This document shows positions 1 to 7,292 of a stretch of 64,000 nt of DNA, in pieces. Source of the DNA: Cognataquiflexum nitidum (GTDB lineage Bacteria; Bacteroidota; Bacteroidia; Cytophagales; Cyclobacteriaceae); contig NZ_JAKZAM010000010.1 of assembly GCF_022538055.1 (NCBI RefSeq), forward strand, positions 62,001 to 126,000. The letters are read 5' to 3'. How positions within the stretch are numbered: the first letter of the stretch is position 1; each line of letters opens with the position of its first letter. A program made the position numbers and the translations under genes. The notes under the pieces were generated by a model that saw only the letters and a program-made list of their open reading frames with translations, did not search any database and was not told where the DNA came from.

Positions 1-607
1 TTCTGTTAAGTCTGAAAAACTTCCTTGGGTCCAACATGGCTTCTAATTGGTCAAGCGTATAGTCCAAAACATATTTTCTCCCCTCCACAGTCTGCAGGAA
101 GGTGACTTTTTCTTCACTGTAAAAAATGGAAATATCCTCGGTCAGCACGCTTTGGATCTTTTCACCAAACTTCACCAAAAACCTGCTTTTATACTGGCTG
201 GAATGTGGGGAAAGCAATTCCCTTATCTGCTGGAGTTCAATGCCAGGTCTGACTTGTTGGGATTGGAATTTTTGGATGGCCTGGGCCAATTCCTTTGGGT
301 CAATGGGTTTGAGGAGGTAATCGACCGAGTTCAACTTGAAGGCCTTGATGGCAAACTGGTCAAACGCCGTGGTAAAAATAATCGGTGAACTGACTTTTAC
401 CCTTTCAAAAATCTCAAAACTCTGCCCGTCGGCCAATTGGATATCACAGAAAATGAGGTCCGGTAACACATTTGTTTCCAGCCATTTCACCGCTGAAGTA
501 ATGCTGTCCAGGTGTCCAAAAATCTCCGAAGTCGGCAGCAAATCCAACACCAATTGCCTCAACCTGTTGGCGGCAGGCCGCTCATCTTCTATGATCAGGA
601 TTTTCAT
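1..607 (-). CDS. LytTR-family response regulator (partial, C-terminus beyond window)
   Basis: Read on the minus strand from ATG at 605-607 down to the window edge; about 202 codons are visible. The N-terminal receiver domain starts MKILIIEDE, with acidic residues E7/D8, phosphoacceptor D55 in FCDIQLADG and the conserved Lys in LLKPID. A linker and the start of a LytTR DNA-binding domain follow (KFGEKIQSVLTEDISIFYSE). The start codon overlaps the stop of the upstream histidine kinase by 4 nt (ATGA), so the two are translationally coupled and form a LytS/LytR-type two-component system. Targets cannot be read from the window. The C-terminal end of the DNA-binding domain is missing. Confidence 0.93.
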   Translation of the reverse strand, partial: MKILIIEDERPAANRLRQLVLDLLPTSEIFGHLDSITSAVKWLETNVLPDLIFCDIQLADGQSFEIFERVKVSSPIIFTTAFDQFAIKAFKLNSVDYLLKPIDPKELAQAIQKFQSQQVRPGIELQQIRELLSPHSSQYKSRFLVKFGEKIQSVLTEDISIFYSEEKVTFLQTVEGRKYVLDYTLDQLEAMLDPRKFFRLNR

Positions 608-1671
608 GATTTTTCCAGTTTGAGAAGTGGCAGCTCGACGATAAATTCTGTTCCGGTCTTTGTGATTTTGGGGCTTTTATCACTAAGCAGTGCATAGCGC
701 TTTTCTATATTTTCCAGACCTATTCCACTATCGGCGACTTCTTTGGTGAGTTTGGGTTGGAGGTTATTCCTGACGATCAAAGAATCCGGAGTTTGTTGGA
801 TAAAGATTTTCAAAGGCTTCTCCATACTCGCGATGTTGTGCTTGATAGCATTCTCCAAAAGCAGCTGCAGAGAAAGCGGCGGAATGTTCCAACCTTTCAT
901 TTGGTTGACATCGATGTAATATTCCAAGCTTTGCTCAAAGCGGATTTTCTGTAAACTCAGGTAGTTTTCCGCAAAAACCACTTCCTTTTCCAAGCCTACC
1001 AATTCCCTGTTTTGGACATCGAGCACATACCGGTAAATCTTGGAGAGTTGCTGGATAAATTCCGCAGACTTGTCAGCACTTTCATAGACGAGGTTGGAAA
1101 GCACGTTCAAGGAATTGAAAAGAAAATGAGGATTGAGTTGGTCTTTGAGGGATTGGTATTGGCTGGCAAACTTTTCGGATTTGAGCTGTTCGGCTTCGAT
1201 CGCCGCAGACCTCCATTCGTACAGCCAAGACCTGGAAATAAAAATGGTGATGATTATCAAGGCAACTGATATCGGCATCAGGGTATTATTCAACATCCGG
1301 ACCCAACTGATATTTGAGAGCGTGACCTCCTCCACAGTCACCAAGACATACCCCAACACCAAAATAAAGCTGACGATAAAAGAGTAAACCATGTAAGCCA
1401 AAGCAGTCAGGACAAGTCTTTTCACAGGCTTTTCGATCCAGGATATCCGAGAGTCAAAATACTCCTCCACCTTGAATCCCCCCATACTCAGAGAAGCCGA
1501 CATCAAAAATGAAAAAACCCAGTCAGGGATAATGGATGAAATCCCTTCCAAAGACAAAAAACAGGTGGGACAGAAAATCAACATCAAAATAGTGGATATC
1601 CCAAAATTCAATAGGATAAACCGCTTGGCAGAATTGAAGATCGTGGCTGAACTATAGAAACTTTTGCTCAT
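604..1671 (-). CDS. LytS/YehU-type sensor histidine kinase
   Basis: 355 aa inner-membrane kinase. About four membrane segments lie in residues 19-150, followed by a coiled linker and the His_kinase domain, with the phospho-accepting motif DQLNPHFLFNSLN (His182). The ATPase part has an N-box (LLLENAIKHN) and a short G-box (DSGIGLENI). There is no recognisable extracytoplasmic sensor domain, so the signal is presumably sensed by the membrane helices. It is cotranscribed with the LytTR regulator (4-nt overlap) and should phosphorylate Asp55 of that protein. The family is confident; the stimulus is unknown. Confidence 0.93.
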   Translation of the reverse strand: MSKSFYSSATIFNSAKRFILLNFGISTILMLIFCPTCFLSLEGISSIIPDWVFSFLMSASLSMGGFKVEEYFDSRISWIEKPVKRLVLTALAYMVYSFIVSFILVLGYVLVTVEEVTLSNISWVRMLNNTLMPISVALIIITIFISRSWLYEWRSAAIEAEQLKSEKFASQYQSLKDQLNPHFLFNSLNVLSNLVYESADKSAEFIQQLSKIYRYVLDVQNRELVGLEKEVVFAENYLSLQKIRFEQSLEYYIDVNQMKGWNIPPLSLQLLLENAIKHNIASMEKPLKIFIQQTPDSLIVRNNLQPKLTKEVADSGIGLENIEKRYALLSDKSPKITKTGTEFIVELPLLKLEKS

Positions 1672-1727
1672 GGATTTTTCCTTGAAGGAGGTTTAATTTG
1701 AGAAATACCTATTTGATTCTAAATTTA

Positions 1728-2033
1728 TTAATCCTTTTTGGCATTGGAAGCCAATATCCCCCAACCGCCCGAGCCGATCAGGAAGCCCAATCCATATAAA
1801 AACCCGGTATTGTTCATCGCAAACATGGCGACATCCTTGTCAAATAGACTGATCACCAAACTGATGGGAGCTATTATTCCATGCCATATTCCCCAAAAAA
1901 ACCCATAGGTCTTTCCTGTCAGGCATTGGTCTAAAGGCACATTCTCGGCGCAAGAAGACATCAAAATCAGAAGCAATACTCCTGAAAGGATTTTGGTAGT
2001 ATTCAAAATTTCAAGTCTCTTCTTCATTGTCAT
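1728..2033 (-). CDS. Small membrane lipoprotein, unknown function
   Basis: 101 aa, with a possible alternative start at 2027 (third codon). The N-terminus is a lipoprotein signal ending in LILMSSC (Cys28). Two hydrophobic glycine- and aromatic-rich segments follow (around YGFFWGIWHGIIAPISLVIS and NNTGFLYGLGFLIGSGG). The family resembles conserved bacterial hypothetical proteins with a G(I/F)xHGxIAPxSxxxSLF core. It lies downstream of the kinase/regulator pair in the same orientation but 56 nt upstream of the kinase start, so it may be transcribed with them. No function is assigned. Confidence 0.75.
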   Translation of the reverse strand: MTMKKRLEILNTTKILSGVLLLILMSSCAENVPLDQCLTGKTYGFFWGIWHGIIAPISLVISLFDKDVAMFAMNNTGFLYGLGFLIGSGGWGILASNAKKD

Positions 2034-2097
2034 TAGGTTTTGAAAATTATCAATTATGTATCAATGTCGTTTAGATAAGCTTTTGCATTATACAAAC

Positions 2098-2160
2098 CTT
2101 TTCCAAAGTTGGGACCAGTTCATGAAAATCTTAAAACAGCCATTCCAAACTTTGGAAAAG
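2098..2160. repeat. 13-bp inverted repeat (CTTTTCCAAAGTT/AACTTTGGAAAAG)
   Basis: Perfect 13-bp arms at 2098-2110 and 2148-2160 enclose 37 nt, in the 252-nt gap between the lipoprotein start (2033) and the DUF2306 gene end (2286). No T-run follows either arm, so it is unlike an intrinsic terminator. It could be a protein-binding site upstream of the lipoprotein gene or a dispersed intergenic repeat. Confidence 0.55.
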
Positions 2161-2259
2161 TTTATCGAACCCCTAACTAAACAACCTTGAATTATGTATA
2201 GCCCTTCGTTGCACGAAGCCAAACCAATAATGATTTGCGATCAATTTAGCGTGGCCATA

Positions 2260-2276
2260 GACTGTCGACTGTCGTC
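2260..2276. repeat. 17-nt repeat GACTGTCGACTGTCGTC, copy 1
   Basis: This 17-nt stretch is identical, in inverted orientation, to 6766-6782. It sits just downstream (minus-strand sense) of the DUF2306 gene. The internal unit GACTGTC is itself repeated. A degenerate relative occurs at 7262-7288. It looks like a member of a dispersed intergenic repeat family. Confidence 0.6.
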
Positions 2277-2285
2277 AGTGGACGT

Positions 2286-2801
2286 TTAAGCAAATTCACC
2301 CTTACTTTTACTTTGTTTTGATATCGCTCCCATGATTATCATCCATTTTGCTTTGTTGATACCAAACAAAATCCCACCAAACAACATCACGGCACCGGTG
2401 GCTACTCCGACCATATTGTAAAAGGGCACTTCGGGAATCCTTGTCATCATCTCACTGACAAATGCCCCATAGAGACCTATCACCGACCAATACATAGAAG
2501 AGAAATGAAGATAAGCCCAATTTTTGAAATGATTTCGCAAGAAAATCGGAATCATCCCCAAAGCCAAAGTGAAAGAACTGACCACTGCGAAATAATGAAA
2601 AATCCCCCATTTGCCAAATAAGTTGTAAAGCATAAAGGCTGTCACCAACAAGACCGCCATGCTTGCCACATAGAGATATCCCATCCGGATATGGGTTTTG
2701 CTTCCTTTGGTCATCAGCAATACCGCTGAACCAAGTATCAAAGCCAAAACGGAGGCTAAAAAATGGATTAAACCGATTTCACTACTGAACAGACTGGACA
2801 T
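2286..2801 (-). CDS. DUF2306-like multispanning membrane protein
   Basis: 171 aa, nearly all membrane segments: about five helices, with short polar loops containing His and Arg (KGSKTHIRMGYLYVASM, LRNHFKNWAYLHFSSMYWS). The arrangement, with a conserved small-residue HIxxGxxxxxxM stretch after the second helix, matches DUF2306 (YozB-like) proteins, which have no proven reaction. It stands alone, with 252 nt downstream and 206 nt upstream free of genes, both containing repeats. The family call rests on pattern recognition. Confidence 0.65.
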   Translation of the reverse strand: MSSLFSSEIGLIHFLASVLALILGSAVLLMTKGSKTHIRMGYLYVASMAVLLVTAFMLYNLFGKWGIFHYFAVVSSFTLALGMIPIFLRNHFKNWAYLHFSSMYWSVIGLYGAFVSEMMTRIPEVPFYNMVGVATGAVMLFGGILFGINKAKWMIIMGAISKQSKSKGEFA

Positions 2802-2880
2802 AGATTTTTTGTATTTATTTTATAGATATCAGCTTGTTTGAAAGCAATCATAAATTTGACAATAGACTGGACGGAAGACC

Positions 2881-2913
2881 GAAGACCCCCGCCTGTCGTC
2901 GGGCAGGGATGTA
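2881..2913. repeat. 33-nt direct repeat, left copy
   Basis: Begins GAAGACCCCCGCCTGTCG and ends GGGCAGGGATGTA. It matches 3637-3669 in the same orientation with a single mismatch (T2899 versus C3655). The core can fold through CCTG/CAGG arms. The two copies bracket the beta-barrel gene at 3008-3553. Confidence 0.75.
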
Positions 2914-3007
2914 CCGTACATTTCAGCCTTATGGCAAGAATTATTTTGAATCACCATGCTAATGGGATCATTGCCTCAAAACATTTTATTTGATATACTA
3001 AAGCTTC

Positions 3008-3553
3008 TCAATCTTTTAGGTTTATTCGGAACCCAACACTTGCCACAAATCCATTGGAATAAAATGGACTTCCGGCGATTTTGTCAGCTCTGGCACCAGA
3101 GGTCATGACTCCTAATTCCAGGAAGTAATTGAACGCCGGAGTGGGGAAAAACTCAAAGCCAAAAGTTCCATAGGAAATCATCCTGAAGGATTCTGAGGAA
3201 AATCTGTCAGAAGGAAAAATCCCCACCAAGCCTCCCTCACCATACAGGCGGATGCCTTGGCCAACTTCTCCTCCAAATCCTACAAAACCCAAGGAGACAT
3301 TTTGGTAACCGCTCCATACATACTCGCCATCTAATAGGTGCTCAAAATAGACCTGATTGGCTTTGAGCCGGAAGGCGGCATTTCCATTTAAAATTTCGGG
3401 ACTGGTCATATTCAATCCAAAGGCAAAATCATCTTGAAACTGATTGACTTGGAAACCAATTCCAAGACCTGAATTGGGCTTTTTTTGCTCCTGAGCAAAA
3501 ACCGAAAAGCCAAAATACAGCAACATCAATAGGGAAAATAGCGTGGTTTTCAT
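3008..3553 (-). CDS. Secreted outer-membrane-type beta-barrel protein, unknown
   Basis: 181 aa from ATG 3551-3553; an in-frame start at 3601 is less likely because the signal peptide (MKTTLFSLLMLLYFGFSVFAQ) begins here. The mature part alternates short beta-strand-like stretches ending in aromatic residues (GFEFFPTPAFNYFLELGVM) and closes with VASVGFRINLKD, typical of small Bacteroidota outer-membrane barrels. No enzymatic motif is visible. The gene is flanked on both sides by near-identical 33-nt direct repeats, which may have moved or duplicated with it. Function unknown. Confidence 0.72.
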   Translation of the reverse strand: MKTTLFSLLMLLYFGFSVFAQEQKKPNSGLGIGFQVNQFQDDFAFGLNMTSPEILNGNAAFRLKANQVYFEHLLDGEYVWSGYQNVSLGFVGFGGEVGQGIRLYGEGGLVGIFPSDRFSSESFRMISYGTFGFEFFPTPAFNYFLELGVMTSGARADKIAGSPFYSNGFVASVGFRINLKD

Positions 3554-3636
3554 GGGAATAACATTTTTATAAGGTTGTTTGAATCTTTGCCAATAGGCCA
3601 ATATTTTTTTACTATCGCTTTGGAAGACGGAAGTCG

Positions 3637-3669
3637 GAAGACCCCCGCCTGTCGCCGGGCAGGGATGTA
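3637..3669. repeat. 33-nt direct repeat, right copy
   Basis: Second copy of the element at 2881-2913, one mismatch, 756 nt away start to start. It lies in the 246-nt gap between the barrel gene start (3553) and the helical-repeat gene end (3800). Confidence 0.75.
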
Positions 3670-3763
3670 TCGGACATTCTGGTTTTCATCCATGAATTAG
3701 ACTTGGTAATCAATTTACTGGCAACATTTCGTACATAAATTCTAATTAAAGTTGAACCAGAAA

Positions 3764-3792
3764 AACCTTCCTGAAATGAATCCAGGAAGGTT
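3764..3792 (-). terminator. Intrinsic terminator of the TonB receptor operon
   Basis: Stem AACCTTCCTG (3764-3773)/CAGGAAGGTT (3783-3792) with a 9-nt loop. Read on the minus strand it is followed by TTTTTC, eight bases after the stop of the gene ending at 3800. It would end transcription of the 6618-to-3800 operon. Confidence 0.85.
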
Positions 3793-3799
3793 ATTTTTT

Positions 3800-4456
3800 T
3801 TATTTGCAGGTATTTTCTTTCATTTCTTCTGCCATGCCTTTTCCCCAGAGAGGATTCAAGGATCCTTCTTTGGCTTCAGCGGCTTCTTTGGCAAAAAGCT
3901 CTAAACTAGAAGCTACCAAGCCACAGGCTTTTTCGGGTCCCTGACCAAAAAATTGCGCCATCCCATATTCCATCTGAGCCATCAAGATAATCGCTCTTGG
4001 GTTTTGGCGGTTTAGTCCGATAGCTTTGCCGAAAGTCTGCATCGCCAATCCGGAAAGACTTTGTCCTCTGGAATTGGGGTCGGCGGCGAGTTCTCCCATA
4101 ATGATATAGCCTTCCACAGCTACGATTTCAGAATTGTTAGGGGAAATTGCTTTGGCTTTTTCAATGTGCTTTTTGGCTTGGGCATAGTACCCGTCTTTTT
4201 CCTCCAATCCTCCCTCAGTCCTGAATCCCATATTGGCGTAAGCCAATGCAGCATAGTAGTCCGGCAGCCATTCACCTGCATTCATCTCCGCGATTCTGGC
4301 AAAAGCATTGGCGGATTTTTGAACTTCCGAAACAGGCCCTGCCTTCCCAAAAGCTTGGATTTCTTTCAACATGGCTTTTTCGTAGGCTTCATTGGTAGCG
4401 TTGGCAAAAGAGGCAACGAACATCAACAGTGCGATAATCAGTGTGTACTTTTTCAT
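3800..4456 (-). CDS. Periplasmic tetratricopeptide-like helical protein
   Basis: 218 aa with a signal peptide (cleavage likely after SFANA, around residue 20). The mature part is alpha-helical, with TPR-like periodicity: YYAALAYANMGF, YYAQAKKHIEKAKAISPNN and AMQTFGKAIGLNRQNPRAIILMAQ. It starts 11 nt after the TonB-receptor stop and ends at a strong terminator, so the two form a two-gene operon. A periplasmic partner or helper for the receptor is a reasonable inference. No catalytic motif is seen. Confidence 0.8.
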   Translation of the reverse strand: MKKYTLIIALLMFVASFANATNEAYEKAMLKEIQAFGKAGPVSEVQKSANAFARIAEMNAGEWLPDYYAALAYANMGFRTEGGLEEKDGYYAQAKKHIEKAKAISPNNSEIVAVEGYIIMGELAADPNSRGQSLSGLAMQTFGKAIGLNRQNPRAIILMAQMEYGMAQFFGQGPEKACGLVASSLELFAKEAAEAKEGSLNPLWGKGMAEEMKENTCK

Positions 4457-4467
4457 GGTTTCTAGTT

Positions 4468-6618
4468 TTATAAGTTGTTAAGATTGTTTGCTGTTTTGTC
4501 TTTGGAGAGTGTCAGGAATATGCCGAGAAATATGAATCTTGGTGCGGTCTGTCTGATGGGCAGGCTTTCGTATTTGCCGGATTCATTTGTCGTGGGGCTG
4601 AATTGGTAACCGAAAATATTGTCCCTTCCCAATACATTGGAGCAGGCAAAATGGATAATCAGATTCGGTTTTGGCAGGTAACTCCAGCTCAGACTCAAAT
4701 CCCGGAATCCTTTGGTCTTGGCATTCATCTGCCCTGCAAAATTGGGATCAGTATAGGTAAAGCCGTCGTTGATCGCAAAGGAACCACCGAGTTGGGATTT
4801 CAATCCTGACACAAAATGCTTCACAACGATCGAGGCATTATGCCTTGGCGCAAAACCCGGCTGCACCATTTCGGTAAATTGCGCAAACTTTCTCCTGCTG
4901 TCCACAAAGCTGTAAGTCACCCAGAAATCCGTGTTTTTGACAGTCGTCTGATCTCTGTAGAAAACATCGAAACCCTGTGCATAGCCCGATCCGTTTTGTT
5001 GGATATTTCTGTAGAAATATTGAGGGCCTTCGTAGGTAAGGATCTTTTTGTAATCCTTGTAAAATGCCTCAGCGCGGAGGGTTCTACCCTTTTTTGTCAG
5101 GAAATAATTCAAGATCAAATGGTTAGCAATGGTATTTTGAACTTCAGGACTTGCAATCCTCAATTGCTCCACGGGCATTTGGCTGAATTGCCCGGCAGCC
5201 AAGGAAAGTTGGCCTTCATTCTCAAACTTGTATGCCAAAGAAACCCGGGGATCCAACCAAGTCTGATCTGCCAATACGCTGTGGCCTGCCCTTAGCCCCC
5301 CTCGGAAGATCAGTTTGTTGCTGACATAATAATCACCTTCAGTGAATAGATTTGCTTGCAAATCGTTAAAATCCCTGACCAGATTTTCTGATTTCAATCC
5401 TTCCTCATAGCTGAACAGGTAGGATTCTATTCCTGTCCTTAAGGAAAATTTATCCGAGAAACCTTTGAGAGCTACTGCTTTGGCATGGATGACCCGGTTT
5501 TGATTTCTGATATCAATTTGGTCCAAAGTAAATTCATCCACGTTGTTGGAATAGGAAATGCCACCGTAATAGCTCCAATCGTTTTTGCCGATTTGCTTGA
5601 AAGATCCTGAGCTGAAAGTGTAGTGGTTTTTGAGGTCGACTAATTGTCCACGTCCTTCAGATCCGGGGATCTTCTGCCAGATTTTCATTCCTCCTGATTC
5701 TGTACGGGCGTAGGCTTTGACCATCCCGCTTTTTCCCCACTTTTGTCTTGCGCTCACTTCGGCATCCCATCCATAAGGAGCTCTTTCCCAATCAAAATTT
5801 TGGGTGACCATGGCCTGATAGGGCGACAAGTCCATGTAATTGGCGGTAGCTGTGAGGCTGTTTTTCTCCCCAACCAATGTCTGTGAATATCCCATACCAA
5901 CTGATAGCAGACTGATATCCCCCTGATTCCTGGCAGGCATATCTACAGTGCTCAAAGCCAAAGCAGAAGAAAGTGCATGTCCGTATTCTGCCGAATAGCC
6001 TCCTGTAGTAAAAAAAGAACCTTTGAAAAGATTGGGGTTGAAGCGTGTTCGTGTGGGAACGTTGGAAGCCGTGGTACCAAAAGCATTTCCGACTTTCATC
6101 CCATCGATAAAAATCGAAGTCTCGGATGCATCCCCGCCACGGACAAAAAGGCGGCCGTCATTTCCCACATTGGCTGTGCCGGGCAAAGTCTGAAATGCCC
6201 CGATGATATCTCCCATAGCCGAGGGCACTGTCACAATATCAATCGGTCTCAAGACCACCGCTTTTTTCTCATCCGAAGCTTCCATCGCGCCTGCGGTGAT
6301 GGTCACGGCTGTCATTTCGTTGATGGTTTCCTTGAGGATGGGGTTGAAGGTCTGGGCTGACCCGTTCAGGTCAATTTCAAATTCTTGGGATTTGAAACCG
6401 ATGGCTTGAAAAACCAAAATGAACTTTCCTGTTTCGTCTGTTGCCAATTCGTAGCTTCCATCGACTTCCGAGGACGTACCTTCATAAGTGCCTTTCAGAA
6501 AAATATTCACACCGGGAACAGTCTCTCCCTTATTGTCTTTGACAATCCCTTTGATCGTGGTCTGGGCCAAGGTCAGGTTGACAAGAAAAAACAAACAGAT
6601 GGTTAAAAGTGCCTTCAT
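4468..6618 (-). CDS. TonB-dependent receptor with CarboxypepD_reg-like N-terminal domain
   Basis: 716 aa outer-membrane protein. Residues 1-18 are a signal peptide. Residues 19-105 form the CarboxypepD_reg-like domain (TTIKGIVKDNKGETVPGVNIFLKGT). A plug domain follows (about 115-225, with LPGTANVGNDGRLFVRGGDA and TSIFIDGMKVGN), then the 22-strand-type barrel to the C-terminus. It is somewhat shorter than SusC proteins (about 1000 aa) and has no SusD neighbour, so it more likely takes up a small ligand or metal complex than a polysaccharide. An operator-like palindrome lies about 260 nt upstream. Substrate unknown. Confidence 0.92.
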   Translation of the reverse strand: MKALLTICLFFLVNLTLAQTTIKGIVKDNKGETVPGVNIFLKGTYEGTSSEVDGSYELATDETGKFILVFQAIGFKSQEFEIDLNGSAQTFNPILKETINEMTAVTITAGAMEASDEKKAVVLRPIDIVTVPSAMGDIIGAFQTLPGTANVGNDGRLFVRGGDASETSIFIDGMKVGNAFGTTASNVPTRTRFNPNLFKGSFFTTGGYSAEYGHALSSALALSTVDMPARNQGDISLLSVGMGYSQTLVGEKNSLTATANYMDLSPYQAMVTQNFDWERAPYGWDAEVSARQKWGKSGMVKAYARTESGGMKIWQKIPGSEGRGQLVDLKNHYTFSSGSFKQIGKNDWSYYGGISYSNNVDEFTLDQIDIRNQNRVIHAKAVALKGFSDKFSLRTGIESYLFSYEEGLKSENLVRDFNDLQANLFTEGDYYVSNKLIFRGGLRAGHSVLADQTWLDPRVSLAYKFENEGQLSLAAGQFSQMPVEQLRIASPEVQNTIANHLILNYFLTKKGRTLRAEAFYKDYKKILTYEGPQYFYRNIQQNGSGYAQGFDVFYRDQTTVKNTDFWVTYSFVDSRRKFAQFTEMVQPGFAPRHNASIVVKHFVSGLKSQLGGSFAINDGFTYTDPNFAGQMNAKTKGFRDLSLSWSYLPKPNLIIHFACSNVLGRDNIFGYQFSPTTNESGKYESLPIRQTAPRFIFLGIFLTLSKDKTANNLNNL

Positions 6619-6765
6619 TGCTTTGATATTTGATCCAAAAGTGTGGAGAAAGGCAAAGCCAAAAAATTAAAGCTGACTGAAGTGTAGGATTAGGTGGATG
6701 AAGTGTGGGGAATGGGGGAAGTTTGGAATTCTTATTAAGGTTAAATTCTAGATATGACGACCATA

Positions 6766-6782
6766 GACGACAGTCGACAGTC
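6766..6782. repeat. 17-nt repeat, copy 2 (inverted)
   Basis: GACGACAGTCGACAGTC, the exact reverse complement of 2260-2276. The pair brackets the five-gene block from DUF2306 side to the TonB receptor. Confidence 0.6.
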
Positions 6783-6874
6783 CATAGCCACTGCTCTCGA
6801 ACCGCCATCCATGTTATTTAACTAGCGGGATCCATGTTTTGATAAATAATATTTATTAAAAAATTTTCGATTAC

Positions 6875-6905
6875 TGTAACCGCCATTACTGTAACGGTGG
6901 TTACA
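6875..6905. promoter_or_regulatory. Operator-like palindrome TGTAACCGCC-N11-GGTGGTTACA
   Basis: Ten-base arms with one mismatch at 6875-6884 and 6896-6905; each half also contains a direct repeat of ATTACTGTAAC (6870-6880 and 6885-6895). It lies between an AT-rich stretch and the TonB receptor start 257 nt away. The TGTAAC/GTTACA form resembles dimeric repressor sites (TetR-like and similar). The regulator is not in the window. Confidence 0.45.
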
Positions 6906-6991
6906 ATAAATTTCAAAAATCAAACGTCAATCCCATAATGCATTTTGGAATTATGTATATCCGCTTTCTTACCACCATCTCAATTTAACAA

Positions 6992-7143
6992 AATGACCTC
7001 GACTTGGTTCGACAGGCTCACCAACCGTCGCTCGGTCACCGGATATTGAATGATGACTAGGAAGGGAGGAAAATGCGGCTGCGCCGCATTTTCCTCCCTT
7101 CCTTTGAATACCAAATCATCGGGCACCGAGCGAAGTCGAGGTG
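6992..7143. repeat. Nested inverted repeat with 20-bp perfect hairpin
   Basis: The core is a perfect palindrome: 20-nt arms at 7060-7079 and 7083-7102 separated by TGC. Outside it, CCTCGACTT...CGCTCGGTCACCGG (from about 6992 to 7042) is imperfectly mirrored by CGGGCACCGAGCGAAGTCGAGG (about 7118-7140). No open reading frame is associated. It resembles a REP/MITE-like element; as a terminator it would be unusual, because no T-run follows. Confidence 0.65.
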
Positions 7144-7292
7144 TAAATCAAAATAAAATTCGGCTACTGTCATTGCGTACAATCATATTGGAATTTATAT
7201 GATTGATCCTTCTTTCACTTAACCATATAAAACCCGAATTGAAGTTCCATTGTAGCAGCTGTGGACTGTTGACCGTGGTCCGTGGACTTTTT

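Larger units (their letters stand above)
6619..7292. other. Repeat-rich intergenic region without a gene
   Basis: 674 nt between the TonB receptor start and the dctM stop. It contains the 17-nt repeat copy 2 (6766-6782), an operator-like palindrome (6875-6905), a nested inverted repeat with a perfect 20-bp hairpin (6992-7143), and a degenerate GGACTGTTGACC-type repeat (7262-7288). Small open frames here read through the repeats and have no coding character. Confidence 0.7.

Noticed and set aside
6530..6808. 92-codon frame overlapping the TonB receptor start
   Set aside because: It reads through the intergenic repeats and overlaps a clear gene in the same strand; no homology pattern.
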